NCBI GenBank assembly: GCA_965248765.1
Contig: CBDFKF010000002.1
Span: 248,001 to 312,000, forward strand
Reading direction: 5' to 3'
DNA length: 64,000 bases
Source of the DNA: CBDFKF01 sp965248765
Lineage (GTDB): Bacteria > Pseudomonadota > Alphaproteobacteria > VGEJ01
Shown: piece by piece, positions 8,972 through 18,168 of the stretch
How the letters are laid out: each line of letters begins with the position of its first letter
Numbering within the stretch: the first letter of the stretch is position 1
The notes under the pieces: generated by a model
Database searches by the model: none
Told to the model about the DNA's origin: nothing
What the model saw: only the letters and a program-made list of their open reading frames with translations
Position numbers and translations under genes: made by a program

Positions 8972-9822
8972 GCGTCGCCGCAGTTGCCGCGCCTCCGCGC
9001 CTCCGGCGCAAGCACGTGCTCAAGGGAGCGCGGCTGATTGGCGCGATCGCAATCTCGGTTCTGTTCGTTTTCCCGGTCTACTGGATGTTCGCGGTCTCGC
9101 TCAAACCGGCGGAGGAGATCTTCCACTCGCCGCCGCTTTGGTATCCGCACACCCCGAGCCTCCGCCATTTCGTGATCCTGTTCAAAGACGGCGATGTGCT
9201 GTCAATCTGGAACAGCCTCGTCACTGCGTCCATCAGCACGGTGCTGGCGATGTTTGTGGGCACGATCTGCGCCTATTCGATCGTGCGCTTCAAGACCGGC
9301 GGCGAGGGCCTGGCGAACTGGTTCCTGTCATGGCGCATGCTGCCGCCCGTGGCGATGGTGTTTCCGGTGTTCCTGATCTTTGCGTTCCTGCGCTGGTCCG
9401 ACACCTATCACGGGCTCATCATTCTCTACACCGCGTTCAACTTGCCCTACGTGATCTGGATGATGCGCGGCTACATCGAGGACATCCCGTTGGAGCTCGA
9501 AGAGAGCGCCCTGGTGGACGGCTGTACCCGCTGGCAGGTCCTGGTCAAGGTCGTGATGCCGATGTGCCGGGGCGGCCTGTTCGCCACCGCCGTCTTCGCC
9601 TTCATCTTTGCGTGGAACGAGTTCATTTTCGCCTTCATCGTCACACGAAAGGAGATCGTCACCTTCCCGGTCCAGGTCACCCACTACTTCGGACCGCAGT
9701 TCCAGCACTGGTCGAAGATTTCGGCCATGGCCGTGCTCGGCACCCTGCCGGTGTTCTTCGCCGTGGCGATACTGCAGAAATACCTCGTGCGCGGGATCAG
9801 CATGGGGGCGCTCAAGGGCTGA
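8968..9822 (+). CDS. carbohydrate ABC transporter permease, MalG type (second copy)
   Basis: 284 residues from the ATG at 8968, which overlaps the stop of the preceding permease; the long open frame further upstream is out-of-frame reading of that gene. The first membrane segment AISVLFVFPVYWMFAVSLK, the EAA loop ELEESALVDGCTRWQVLVKV and the C-terminal QKYLVRGISMGALKG match the paralogue at 4518-5390. It forms the inner-membrane channel half of a CUT1-type importer. Followed by about 165 bases without a gene and then a dioxygenase gene on the same strand. Confidence 0.93.
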   Translation: MSVAAVAAPPRLRRKHVLKGARLIGAIAISVLFVFPVYWMFAVSLKPAEEIFHSPPLWYPHTPSLRHFVILFKDGDVLSIWNSLVTASISTVLAMFVGTICAYSIVRFKTGGEGLANWFLSWRMLPPVAMVFPVFLIFAFLRWSDTYHGLIILYTAFNLPYVIWMMRGYIEDIPLELEESALVDGCTRWQVLVKVVMPMCRGGLFATAVFAFIFAWNEFIFAFIVTRKEIVTFPVQVTHYFGPQFQHWSKISAMAVLGTLPVFFAVAILQKYLVRGISMGALKG

Positions 9823-9988
9823 TCCAGCGCCGCCCGTGCCACAGCTTGTGTGAGTCCGTCGCAAGCCGCGCGGCAACCAACGCTCTCGCGGCGGCGATGA
9901 ATTCTCATGGCCGTTCCCCGTGATTTGCGTTCTACTAACCGAGAATGCGCGTGTTCATTTGGATGTCCGCCTCAGGCGGCAAGGCGCG

Positions 9989-11032
9989 ATGATTAAGGCG
10001 TTTCGCGATTCGACGGAGCACTGTCGCGAGCCCGTCGCTCTCGCGGCGCACCTCGCCGAGGACGGCTACCTGTTCGTGCGCGGCCTGTTGCCGCGCGATG
10101 TGGTGCTGAACGCGCGGCGCCGTTGCCTCGAGGTGTGCCGTGCCGGCGGATGGCTGCGCATGGGCACCCCGCTGATGGAGGCGATCGCCGAACCCTCCTC
10201 GGCCTGCGTCGATCCTGAGCCGGCCTTCCTCGATGTCTACAAGCGCATGTACGTGCTCGAAGAACTCCACGCCTTGCAACTGCGGCCCGAGGTAATTGAG
10301 CTGTTCGAACGGCTCTTTGGTGAGTCCGTGCTTGCTCATCCCCGGCTCATCCTGCGCAGTATTTTCCCAGGTCACGCCACCTACAAGACACCGCCGCATC
10401 AAGACTTCCCACATATCCAGGGCACTACAGAGACCTTCAGCGTGTGGTTGCCGTTGAGCGACTGCCCGATCGAGATGGGCGGGCTGACGGTGGCCGAGGG
10501 CTCGCACCGTGCAGGCGTGCGGCCCTTCAAGTTGACGAACGGCGCCGGCGGTATGGAGGTCACCGACCCATTGACCAGGTGCTGGCGTGCGAGCGACGTA
10601 GCGGCCGGCGATGCACTCATCTTCCACAGCATGACCGTGCACAAAGCGTTGCTTAATCGCTCGGCGCGGATTCGCCAGTCGATCGACGGGCGCTACCAAC
10701 GAGCGAGCGAGCCGATCGTCGCCGACAGCCTGGGACCGTATGCGGGTATGGGCACCTGGGAGGACATCTACGGGGGCTGGCGCTCGTCGACTCACCAGTA
10801 CTACTGGCGGGCGCTGGGGCCGCGCGTCGTCGACTACGACACCAGATATTACGATGAGCGCGACGCCATGGCGTTCGACCTCGCGGAGCGCGGCGATCCG
10901 ACGGCGAGGGCGACGCTGCTCAGGATCATTCAACGCGATGCGCATGCCGGCAAACGAGACCGGGCGAGCGCACTGCTCGCGCGGCTCGAGTCAGCGGAGA
11001 CCAACCCGACGGCACTGGGCCCGGCCGTCTAG
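9989..11032 (+). CDS. phytanoyl-CoA dioxygenase (PhyH) family protein
   Basis: 347 residues from the ATG at 9989 (a GTG at 9920 would add 23 residues; AAGGCG precedes 9989). Non-haem Fe(II)/2-oxoglutarate oxygenase signature: PPHQDFPHIQG supplies the HxD pair, and the distal His lies in IFHSMTVHKALLN. FSVWLPLSDCPIEMGGLTVAEGSH is the typical strand pair after the first metal ligands. PhyH-family enzymes hydroxylate small organic substrates; the substrate is not evident. It follows the sugar transporter operon and converges on the solute-binding protein gene at 11102, with a terminator between. Confidence 0.87.
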   Translation: MIKAFRDSTEHCREPVALAAHLAEDGYLFVRGLLPRDVVLNARRRCLEVCRAGGWLRMGTPLMEAIAEPSSACVDPEPAFLDVYKRMYVLEELHALQLRPEVIELFERLFGESVLAHPRLILRSIFPGHATYKTPPHQDFPHIQGTTETFSVWLPLSDCPIEMGGLTVAEGSHRAGVRPFKLTNGAGGMEVTDPLTRCWRASDVAAGDALIFHSMTVHKALLNRSARIRQSIDGRYQRASEPIVADSLGPYAGMGTWEDIYGGWRSSTHQYYWRALGPRVVDYDTRYYDERDAMAFDLAERGDPTARATLLRIIQRDAHAGKRDRASALLARLESAETNPTALGPAV

Positions 11033-11052
11033 GATCGCGGTGAGCGGTGCAG

Positions 11053-11078
11053 AAAAAAGGGCGCCCGTGGGCGCCCTT
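11053..11078 (-). terminator. intrinsic terminator of the minus-strand solute-binding protein gene
   Basis: A perfect 9-10 bp stem (AAGGGCGCC with GGCGCCCTT, loop CGTG) followed on the minus strand by six T residues (A-run at 11053-11058 on the plus strand). It lies 24 bases past the stop at 11102 and 20 bases past the convergent dioxygenase stop, so it may slow transcription from both sides. Confidence 0.85.
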
Positions 11079-11101
11079 CGCTTCAGTGCTGAGAGAACCG
11101 C

Positions 11102-12517
11102 CTACGGCTCGAGGCGCCCCTTCGGATAGGCCTGCGCCTTCGCGGCCCAGGTCTCGTAGGCCGCGCGCTGCTTGTCGACCCCGATGGTCTCGGTATACCC
11201 GTCCCACTCGGCGTCGAGGTCATCGAGTGCCTCCTTGGGATCCTTGCCGCTGATCGCCGCGGCTACCGCCTGGGCGAGCGCGAGCTCGTACTGGGCGGTG
11301 TTGAGGATCGTCAGGTCGAGGAGACCCTTGGCGGCGCCTTCGCGGGCCGCGTCGAGGTACTGGCCCGCGCCCGCCCATAGACCGCGGAACCCGGGATCCT
11401 CATAGTGCGAGATCCGGTAGGGATCACGCAGACCCACCGGCAACTGCACCCGCTCGAGGCTGACGGCCTTGCTGGCCGCCCACTGCATGAACAGATAGCC
11501 GATGTCTTTGTTGCTGCTGGCGGTGGCCAGGGCAAAGGCCTGGCCTGCCGCGAGCTGCGGGGCATCATTGGGCGGCACTGCGTAGCCGATCTTGTCCGCC
11601 ACCTTGGTCTTGGGCAGCCACGACAACGCCTCGATATCGGTGTTGACGCCCTGGGCCCAGCGCGCCACCGGCGGCCACGATACCCACATGGCAATGTCAC
11701 CTGACAGCGTCGCATTCAGGCCCTCGCCGAAGCCCCAGGCCTCGACACCCGGCGGCATCGACTTCATCTGCGCGACCATTGTGGTCAACGCCTCGACACC
11801 CGCCGGACTCGCGACCGCGGACTTCATGGTCGCGGCATCGAAGAACTTGCCGCCGTAGTGGCGGAAGCGATCCTGGAAGAAGTAGTGCACATGCGGCACG
11901 CCGTGCATGGCCGCCGAACCGTACGTCGTCGGAGCCATTTTGTCGGTGATCATCTGGCTGGTCTTGGCGAACTCAGCCCAGGTCTTCGGCGGCGTCAGCC
12001 CCATCTCGTCGAAGATGTCGGTGCGATAGTAGAGAATGAAGACGTCGCCGTCGTCCGGCAGACCGTAGGTCGTCCCCTTGTAGCAACACTGGGACCTGAA
12101 CACCGGGTTGATGTCGTCGAACTCAGCCCGAACGCCGTACTTGTCGATGAAGGGATCCAGATCCGCGATGACCCCAGCCTCGGCCATGTCGGGTATCCAC
12201 GCCGGCGCCAAGTTCAGGACGTCATAGGCGCCGGTCCCGGCCCGATGCTCGATCATCGGCTTCGTGAAAAGCTCATCGAGCGGGAGCTCCACGGTGTTGG
12301 CATCGACGCCGGTGAGGTCCTTGAACTTCGGTTGGTTGTACTGCAGACCGCCGAGCGCCTGCAGGCCGGCCTCGTAGGTCACCTGGATCGTCGTGCCGGC
12401 GTACTTTTTGGCCTCCTCGATGGCTTGCGAGGCGGCATCGGCGTAGGCCATCTGAACGATGCCCACCGTCAGCGCCGCGGCACCGGCGAGCGCCGTCATT
12501 GCTTGAGATTTTCTCAT
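11102..12517 (-). CDS. extracellular solute-binding protein (second)
   Basis: 471 residues with a signal peptide (MRKSQ, core AMTALAGAAALTVGIVQMA, cleavage near AYADAA). The mature part parallels the protein at 6533-7975: AIEEAKKYAGTTIQVTYEAG, MIEHRAGTGAYDVLNLAPAW, GDVFILYYRTDIFDEMG, PKTWAEFAKTSQMI, and the shared C-terminal pattern AEWDGYTETIGVDKQRAAYE. It therefore belongs to the same carbohydrate family-1 group. GGGAGG lies ahead of the ATG. No permease or ATPase gene adjoins it, so it may feed one of the two permease pairs nearby. It is a single-gene unit with its own terminator. Confidence 0.92.
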   Translation of the reverse strand: MRKSQAMTALAGAAALTVGIVQMAYADAASQAIEEAKKYAGTTIQVTYEAGLQALGGLQYNQPKFKDLTGVDANTVELPLDELFTKPMIEHRAGTGAYDVLNLAPAWIPDMAEAGVIADLDPFIDKYGVRAEFDDINPVFRSQCCYKGTTYGLPDDGDVFILYYRTDIFDEMGLTPPKTWAEFAKTSQMITDKMAPTTYGSAAMHGVPHVHYFFQDRFRHYGGKFFDAATMKSAVASPAGVEALTTMVAQMKSMPPGVEAWGFGEGLNATLSGDIAMWVSWPPVARWAQGVNTDIEALSWLPKTKVADKIGYAVPPNDAPQLAAGQAFALATASSNKDIGYLFMQWAASKAVSLERVQLPVGLRDPYRISHYEDPGFRGLWAGAGQYLDAAREGAAKGLLDLTILNTAQYELALAQAVAAAISGKDPKEALDDLDAEWDGYTETIGVDKQRAAYETWAAKAQAYPKGRLEP

Positions 12518-12619
12518 TCATGCCTCCCTAAACGACGAGCGCGCACATGACGGCCACGCTCTGACCTTGCTTATAGCACCGCACCGCCGACGGTCCAACG
12601 ATGCGCACGAGCGAACGTT

Positions 12620-13417
12620 TCATTCGACGTGAATGCGGAGTTCACCGAGCGGCGGGTCGTAAGTGCAAAGATATTCGGTGCCCGGTCCGTCCGGCCAATG
12701 AGTCTGGACCACCGAGCCTGTCAACACGATCTCGCCCTTCTGAAGGGTTACTCCTGCCTCGGCGAGAACGTTGGTTAGCAGCGACAGCGCGTTGTAAGGG
12801 TGGCCCATGACATCGCCGCCGATGCCGCGCCCGAACTCTTCGCCGTTGACGACGGTGCGCCCCGCCATGCCAGCGAGGTCGACAGAGCTCGCCAGCACGG
12901 GATCGCCGAGTACGCAGCCTGCGTTGAAAAAATCGTCCGTGATCAGGGCCTCGACCGGCCACGACCGATAATCCTCATAGCGCTCATCAACGATCTCGAC
13001 CGCCGCCATCACCTCACTGACGTACGGGGTGATGTTCTCGCGGTCGTAGGGGGCGCCGGCCAGCGGCGGCGGCTCGCCGATCCGCACAGCCAATTCCGTC
13101 TCGATGCCGAGCCGGTAATAGTCGGCGAACCGGAGGTGTGCCTCGTGCCGATGGACCAGACTGTTGAGGACGCCGCCCCCGAGCGGGCGGTCGATGCCGA
13201 CATGAGCTTGCTGAACCGCGGTCGTACAGCCGATCTTGTAACCAACAGTCTCGCCCAGGCCGTGGTCAATAAACCACCGGTGCAGGCTCTTCATCAAGGC
13301 ATAGGCCCCGGGCTGGCCTTGCGGCACGAGCTCTGGCGGTGGCTTGGTCACAACTCGGTGCTCGAGCCGGGCACGTCCGAAATGCTCTACCGCGCGCGCG
13401 GTTGCCGCCGCATCCAT
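12620..13417 (-). CDS. 2-keto-4-pentenoate hydratase / fumarylacetoacetate hydrolase family protein
   Basis: 265 residues from the ATG at 13417 (GGGAGGA just upstream). Family signs: VGYKIGCTTAVQQAHVGIDRP near the N-terminus, then LGIETELAVRIGE with the metal-ligand Glu pair, VSEVMAAVEIVDERYEDY, and the late KGEIVLTGSVVQTHWPDGPG. This is the MhpD/DmpE-type fold: divalent-metal-dependent hydration of 2-hydroxypenta-2,4-dienoate-type acids or related decarboxylation. The neighbours are a solute-binding protein and a divergent GMC oxidoreductase, so it may process a keto acid produced from the imported compound. Confidence 0.85.
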   Translation of the reverse strand: MDAAATARAVEHFGRARLEHRVVTKPPPELVPQGQPGAYALMKSLHRWFIDHGLGETVGYKIGCTTAVQQAHVGIDRPLGGGVLNSLVHRHEAHLRFADYYRLGIETELAVRIGEPPPLAGAPYDRENITPYVSEVMAAVEIVDERYEDYRSWPVEALITDDFFNAGCVLGDPVLASSVDLAGMAGRTVVNGEEFGRGIGGDVMGHPYNALSLLTNVLAEAGVTLQKGEIVLTGSVVQTHWPDGPGTEYLCTYDPPLGELRIHVE

Positions 13418-13556
13418 GGCGTTCCTCCCATGTCTCTTGTCCGCGCGCATCCTAGACGAGGTGCAGCGGCGTTGGACCCCTCTAATTCGTGAGATATCCT
13501 AGGCGAAGTATGCGCCCGTGGGCATGCAGCCGACGGGCCGACACTGGGAGATGAGC

Positions 13557-15161
13557 ATGGCTAGCGACGGCTTCCACGATGACGACGTAGCGGCGGTGAC
13601 CTTCGATCAGGACGATGATTCCGTTGTTGTCATCATCGGATCGGGTGCGAGCGGCGGCACGCTTGCCTATGAGCTCGCCAAACAGGGCATCGATGTCGTC
13701 TGCCTCGAGGCCGGCCCGCGGCTGAAGCTTACGGACTTCGTCAACGACGAGTACACCGCCTATGACATGTTCACCTGGACCGACAAGCGCACGGTCACCG
13801 GCGAAGCCGCCGTCGCCAAGGCCTATCCCAACGCGCCGACCTGGGTGTGCAAGCTGGTCGGGGGCTCGACCGTCCACTGGGGCGGCTTCGCCATGCGTTG
13901 GCAGGAGCACGAGTTTCGCGCACGCACCCTTTATGGCGATGTGCCCGGAACTAATCTGATCGACTGGCCGATCACGCTCTCCGATCTCGATCCCTACTAT
14001 GCGCGGGCCGAAGCGAACATGGGCGTGAGCGGCACCAACGGCCTGCCCGAATCACCCAAGAACAACAACTACAAGGTGATTGCCCACAGCGCTCGCCGCG
14101 CTGGTTACTCCAATTTTTCCAACAATTACTGGGCGATCAACCCGGTGCCCTACGACGGGCGCAACGCCTGCGATCAGATCGGTTTCTGCTTCCAGGGCTG
14201 TCGCTCGGGCGCTAAATGGTCGACGCTCTATGGCGAGGTCCCCAAGGCGGAGGCCACTGGGCACTTCGAGCTCAGGGCCGAGAGCATGGCGCTACAGGTA
14301 CAGCACGATCCGTCAGGCAAGGTGAGCGGGGTGCTGTATGCCGACAAGGGTGGCAACCAGCATTTTCAAAAGGCCCGCGTCGTCTGCGTCGCCGGCAATG
14401 CCGTCGAGAGCGCGCGGCTGATGCTGAATTCAACCTCGAACACATTCCCAGACGGGCTCGCCAACTCCTCCGGCCAGCTCGGCAAGAACTACGTCCGGCA
14501 TGTGACCGCCTTCGTCTACGGGGTCTTTGACAAGCCGATCAGTTGGCACCGCGGCACGGTCGGACAGACGGTGCTGCTCGATGAATGGGGGCACGACGAG
14601 AAGCGCGGTTTCGCCGGCGGCTATGTCATGATCGGTTTTTCGCTGGGGCTACCGTATTACGCGGCGTTCATGGACCCCGGCGCGTGGGGCCGTGCCTTCA
14701 CCAACAAGGTGGAGACCTACAACCACGTCTCCGGCATTGCCGTGACGGGGGAGGACATGCCGCTCGAAACCAACGCGGTGACCCTGCACCCGAGCGAGCG
14801 GGACCAGTACGGCCTGCCGATCCCGAACCTTCACATGGACGACCACGAGAACGACATCAAGCTACGCAATCACGGCATCAAGGCCTGCACGGCGATGTAC
14901 CAAGCGGGCGGTGCTGTGGCGACGATCGACACCCCGCCGATGCCGGGCTCGCACAACATGGGGACGGCGCGTATGGCCGCGAACCCCCGCGACGGCGTCG
15001 TCAACGGTTTCGGCCAGTCCCACGATATCGCCAACCTGTTCGTCTCGGACGGCTCGATCTTCGCAACGGCCGGCGGGGTCAACCCGACCGAGACCATCGT
15101 CGCACTGGCCATCCGCCAGGCCGATTACATCGCCGAGACCATGCGCAAGGGCGAGCTGTAG
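13557..15161 (+). CDS. GMC family FAD-dependent oxidoreductase (dehydrogenase large subunit type)
   Basis: 534 residues from the ATG at 13557 (GGGAG at 13546-13550; two upstream in-frame ATGs are less well placed). FAD-binding dinucleotide motif VVVIIGSGASGGTLAYELAK near residue 20, and the C-terminal GMC signature SHNMGTARMA with NLFVSDGSIFATAGGVNPTE. Three cysteines at about 205, 211 and 215 (CDQIGFCFQGC) have Cys-x5-Cys-x3-Cys spacing. It is exactly the same length as its paralogue at 31016-32620. It probably oxidises a sugar or polyol and passes electrons to a quinone or cytochrome. There is no signal peptide and no subunit-3 gene beside it, unlike the paralogue. Confidence 0.9.
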   Translation: MASDGFHDDDVAAVTFDQDDDSVVVIIGSGASGGTLAYELAKQGIDVVCLEAGPRLKLTDFVNDEYTAYDMFTWTDKRTVTGEAAVAKAYPNAPTWVCKLVGGSTVHWGGFAMRWQEHEFRARTLYGDVPGTNLIDWPITLSDLDPYYARAEANMGVSGTNGLPESPKNNNYKVIAHSARRAGYSNFSNNYWAINPVPYDGRNACDQIGFCFQGCRSGAKWSTLYGEVPKAEATGHFELRAESMALQVQHDPSGKVSGVLYADKGGNQHFQKARVVCVAGNAVESARLMLNSTSNTFPDGLANSSGQLGKNYVRHVTAFVYGVFDKPISWHRGTVGQTVLLDEWGHDEKRGFAGGYVMIGFSLGLPYYAAFMDPGAWGRAFTNKVETYNHVSGIAVTGEDMPLETNAVTLHPSERDQYGLPIPNLHMDDHENDIKLRNHGIKACTAMYQAGGAVATIDTPPMPGSHNMGTARMAANPRDGVVNGFGQSHDIANLFVSDGSIFATAGGVNPTETIVALAIRQADYIAETMRKGEL

Positions 15162-15189
15162 CGGCCCACCGCGCGCCGGAAAGAAAGAG

Positions 15190-15207
15190 CCCCGCCGAAG
15201 CGGGGCA
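15190..15207 (-). terminator. intrinsic terminator, mainly for the minus-strand phage-like gene
   Basis: Perfect 7-bp stem (GCCCCGC with GCGGGGC) and a four-base loop. On the minus strand it is followed by TCTTTCTTT. It sits between the GMC gene stop (15161) and the convergent gene end (15246) and could act in both directions. Confidence 0.75.
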
Positions 15208-15245
15208 GTCGAAATTTAGGCTGTTCTCTTGTCCGTGGCGTCGGC

Positions 15246-16248
15246 CTACTTCGCCAAGCCGTACAGCGCGATCGTACCGGACGAGATGTTCCTCCCTCCG
15301 CTGAAGAAGAACTGAACACCATCAATTGCGTTGGTCGACCCGTTGTAAGTCGCGAACACACGCGACCCCTTGAGCACCGCCGGACTTGCATTGTCGAGAC
15401 ATACAACGTGTCCAGTGAAAAGATGGCTCACCGAAGCCGCCGGGGTATAAGAATTGATGTACCCCGAGAGGCCCTCGCCCGACGCATTACCAACGCTATC
15501 GCTCAACCGGATGTTGGCATCTCCCTGTGAGCGATGCGCCGCGTAGTTGGCGTTGGTCGATGGGATCATGCTCGAGTGCCACTCATAGTCTGCTGATCCG
15601 TTCTTCCAAGTGGTGCCCCCATCTTCGCTAACTCGCAGACGGAGGTTTGCGCCACCGGTCGCCGGAACGACGATGGAAAGAACGAACATGTACAGATCGT
15701 GATCGCTGTCGATACCGGTGGTGAAGTCGAGGCTCGATGAGTTGCTGGCCGTCTGCGACTCGATCAGTTGCCAGCCCACGGCTTTTCCGGCCAGCTTGTA
15801 CTCCCCGCTCTTAAGATCGAAACCGGTGCTGTCGAGCACCGCGCGCTCCGTGCCGCCGGTATCGAAGCGGATCTTGTCCTCATCGGCGAAACCCTCGTCG
15901 GTATCGACCTTGGTATCGCGGTCGCGATCGAGGAGGCGGGTGGCGCGGATCGCGAAGGGGGGGCAACAATCGCACCCGCTTGGCGCGCGAACTGAAGTTG
16001 ACAGCGGCGTTGTTGTTGCTCGAAGCAATCACCGCGCTCCGCGCAAGCGTATCCGGCGTTGCGTCGATCACCGTGCCGACGCCGACCTCCCATTCTGAAT
16101 CGGAGTAGATGCCGTAGATACAGTCGCTACCGTTCCCGATGCCGCTCACCACGGTTTGCGCACCCGCATCCGCGCCGTCGAGGTCGATCGTGCCGGTTCC
16201 GGTGGTAGTCGTGGATTCCGCTACGTTATCTGCCCATTTGACTGCCAT
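15246..16248 (-). pseudogene. phage tail-fibre-like protein, frameshifted in a C7 run
   Basis: The ATG at 16248 has AGAGGA in front. The N-terminal part (MAVKWADNVAESTTTTGTGT, GIGNGSDCIYGIYSDSEWEVG, DATPDTLARSAVIASSNNNA, VNFSSRAKRVRL) looks like proteins found in phage and prophage tail regions. The frame breaks in seven consecutive C on the minus strand (15957-15963). Removing one C joins it to RATRLLDRDRDTKVDTDEGF and a beta-rich, Ser/Thr/Gly/Asn-rich C-terminus ending SSGTIALYGLAK, about 333 residues in all. No other phage gene is nearby, so it is a stray cargo gene. It has its own AT-rich promoter region and terminator. The run could be a sequencing error, decay, or a phase-variable switch. 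Confidence 0.7.
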
Positions 16249-17196
16249 GCGTGTTCCTCTCAAGTTCACGTTGACACAAACATGAGATAACAATAACATA
16301 CCCGTTATATTGCAAGCTCGATTCGTGCCGGCGTGCTGGTAGGAATCGCACAAACCAAGCGACAGCGCCGTGACTAAGTCGCCCCTTAGGTCGGAGCAGG
16401 CTCTGCCGTCGAATGAAGTCGTTGCCGCCATGGCGGTCGCTTCCGCGCAGCAGGAAGATCGGGCGGTTGGCGAGATCGACACGGTAGCCGGGCACCGGCG
16501 TGCGCGGTGGCTCGGCCAGGCTGCGATCGTACAATGATGTCGCCGGCATGTAGCGGATCGCGACTCCCATGCGCGGCCGCTCCGAGCGGTTGGCGTGCGA
16601 GCCGTGCGGCATGAAGACATCGTGGAAGGAGAGCTGGCCGGCCTTCAGCACAATGTCGGTGGCATCGGCCTCGTCGTATGCGCCCGGGTCGAGTTCCTGA
16701 TTGAGACCGACGCCTTCCCGTTCGCAGGCACGGTGGGGCAGGAGCTCGCGCGCTCGGTGATAGCCCGGCAGCACACGCAGACAGCCGTTCTCTGGCTTCG
16801 AATCGTCGAGCGCGACCCAGGCCGTGCAGGTGGCCAACGGACGGATCGGCCAATAGGCGCCGTCCTGGTGCCAGGGAATCTCGAGCCCGTCCTTCGCGCG
16901 CTTGCCGAAGATCTGGCACGCCCACAGCACGATGTCCGGACCGATGAGCTGTTCGACCATGTCGACGATCCCGGTATCGCTACAGAGATCGAAGAAGGCG
17001 CGGTGCCCGCGAATACCCTCGTTCCCGGGATCCTCAGTATGGACGCTGATCAAGAACTCCGGGCGCACGTCCGGGTTGCGGCCATCACGTCATCGAGCGC
17101 CGTCCGCAGTTCCTCGAGACGCCTGGGCGATAGCCGATGGTCCGGGACCAGGTAGCCCTGGTCCCGGTAGCGGGCGATCTCTGAGGCGCTAAGCAC
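16226..17196 (-). pseudogene. phytanoyl-CoA dioxygenase family protein, frameshifted near the N-terminus
   Basis: The N-terminus from a GTG at 17196 (LSASEIARYRDQGYLVPDH, LEELRTALDDVMA) is in one frame; the rest (NPDVRPEFLISVHTEDPG onwards) is in another. The break is near 17080, where GCC-GCA stands for an expected GCC-CGC (Ala-Arg): one C is missing. The body has the iron-binding IPWHQDGAYWPIRPLAT (HxD) and the distal His in FHDVFMPHGSHANRSERPRM, so the catalytic residues survive. The last 50-60 residues after GSDRHGGNDF look unlike the family and run into the promoter and first codons of the phage-like gene, so the original end may have been replaced. It is the last gene of the minus-strand catabolic cluster, 5 bases after the amidohydrolase. 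Confidence 0.72.
16287..16315 (-). promoter_or_regulatory. possible sigma-70 promoter of the phage-like gene
   Basis: On the minus strand TTGCAA (16310-16315) and TGTTAT (16287-16292) are separated by exactly 17 bases inside a short AT-rich stretch that stands out from the GC-rich surroundings. The start codon is at 16248. Each hexamer matches four of six consensus positions. Confidence 0.4.
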
Positions 17197-17201
17197 CCGG
17201 C

Positions 17202-18101
17202 CTAGAGCCGGTAAACACGCTCGGCGGTGTCGTGGAAGAGCTGGCGCTGCTCGGCCTCGGAGAAGTCCTTGACGACCTCCTTGTAGGCGTTGAACAGGTC
17301 GTCGTAGGTCGCGAACAATTTGTCCACCGGGAAGTTCGACGTGAACATGCAACGGCTGGGACCGAAGCAGTCGATCGTGTGCAGAATCATCGGCCGCAGG
17401 CTGTCGACCGTCCAGTTGTTGTCGAACATGGCGAAGCCCGAGAGCTTGACCGTGGTGTTCGGCACCTTGGCGAACGTCGCAAGCTCGGTGCGCCAGCGAG
17501 CAAGCTCCGCCTCGTCGCGCTTGATCGGGAAACCGATGTGATTGAGGACAACGGTGGTATCGGGAATCGTTGCCATCGCATCAGCGGCCTCGGCGAGCTG
17601 GTTGTACATGACGCCAAGGTCGAAGACGAAGTTGTGCTTGCGGAGGGCCTTCAGGCCGGCACGCCACGCGCTGTCGGTGAGATAGTCGCCGCGGTCGGTG
17701 AACCGGTTGCCCTCATCGGTATCGTGCCAATTGACCATGTGACGCACGCCGCGGACGTTGGCATACTCGGAGTGGCCGTCGAGTTGAGCTTCGAGGTCCG
17801 GGTCATGCATCTGCGCGCCGGCCATGATGCCGTGCGGAAACCCGTGTTTGTCGGCGACACCCTGCAGCCAGCGGCTCTCCGCCACAGGGTCGGCATCCCA
17901 GTTGGCCTGGAGGTGTACCGACTTCACGACGTTCTGGTTCTTGATGTCGTCGAGAAGGTCTTCGATCAAGTAGCTCTTGCACATCGGACCGTAGTCGCCC
18001 AGCAAGGCCATATAGTGCTCATCGCCGGTAAGCCACGAGTACGGGTTGTTCTCGAGATCCCACAGGTGATGGTGGCCATCAATGATCGCCAAGTCAGCCA
18101 T
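17202..18101 (-). CDS. amidohydrolase family protein (lactonase / L-fuconolactonase-like)
   Basis: 299 residues from the ATG at 18101, chosen for GGGAGGAG 8 bases upstream. A TIM-barrel metal hydrolase of the amidohydrolase-2 group: N-terminal IIDGHHHLWDLENNPYSWL contains the HxH-like metal site, VVLNHIGFPIKRDEAEL carries a later His, and FGPSRCMFTSNFPVDKLFAT carries the C-terminal region typical of the fuconolactonase/pyrone-dicarboxylate lactonase branch. It probably opens a lactone or similar cyclic ester in the cytoplasm. It lies between an M24 peptidase-like gene and a dioxygenase in the minus-strand cluster. Confidence 0.85.
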   Translation of the reverse strand: MADLAIIDGHHHLWDLENNPYSWLTGDEHYMALLGDYGPMCKSYLIEDLLDDIKNQNVVKSVHLQANWDADPVAESRWLQGVADKHGFPHGIMAGAQMHDPDLEAQLDGHSEYANVRGVRHMVNWHDTDEGNRFTDRGDYLTDSAWRAGLKALRKHNFVFDLGVMYNQLAEAADAMATIPDTTVVLNHIGFPIKRDEAELARWRTELATFAKVPNTTVKLSGFAMFDNNWTVDSLRPMILHTIDCFGPSRCMFTSNFPVDKLFATYDDLFNAYKEVVKDFSEAEQRQLFHDTAERVYRL

Positions 18102-18168
18102 GGCGGTGTCTCCTCCCAATCGCCAGTTTGATTGCGCCGCATTATAGCGGCTGCGCGAGAGCAGCGCC

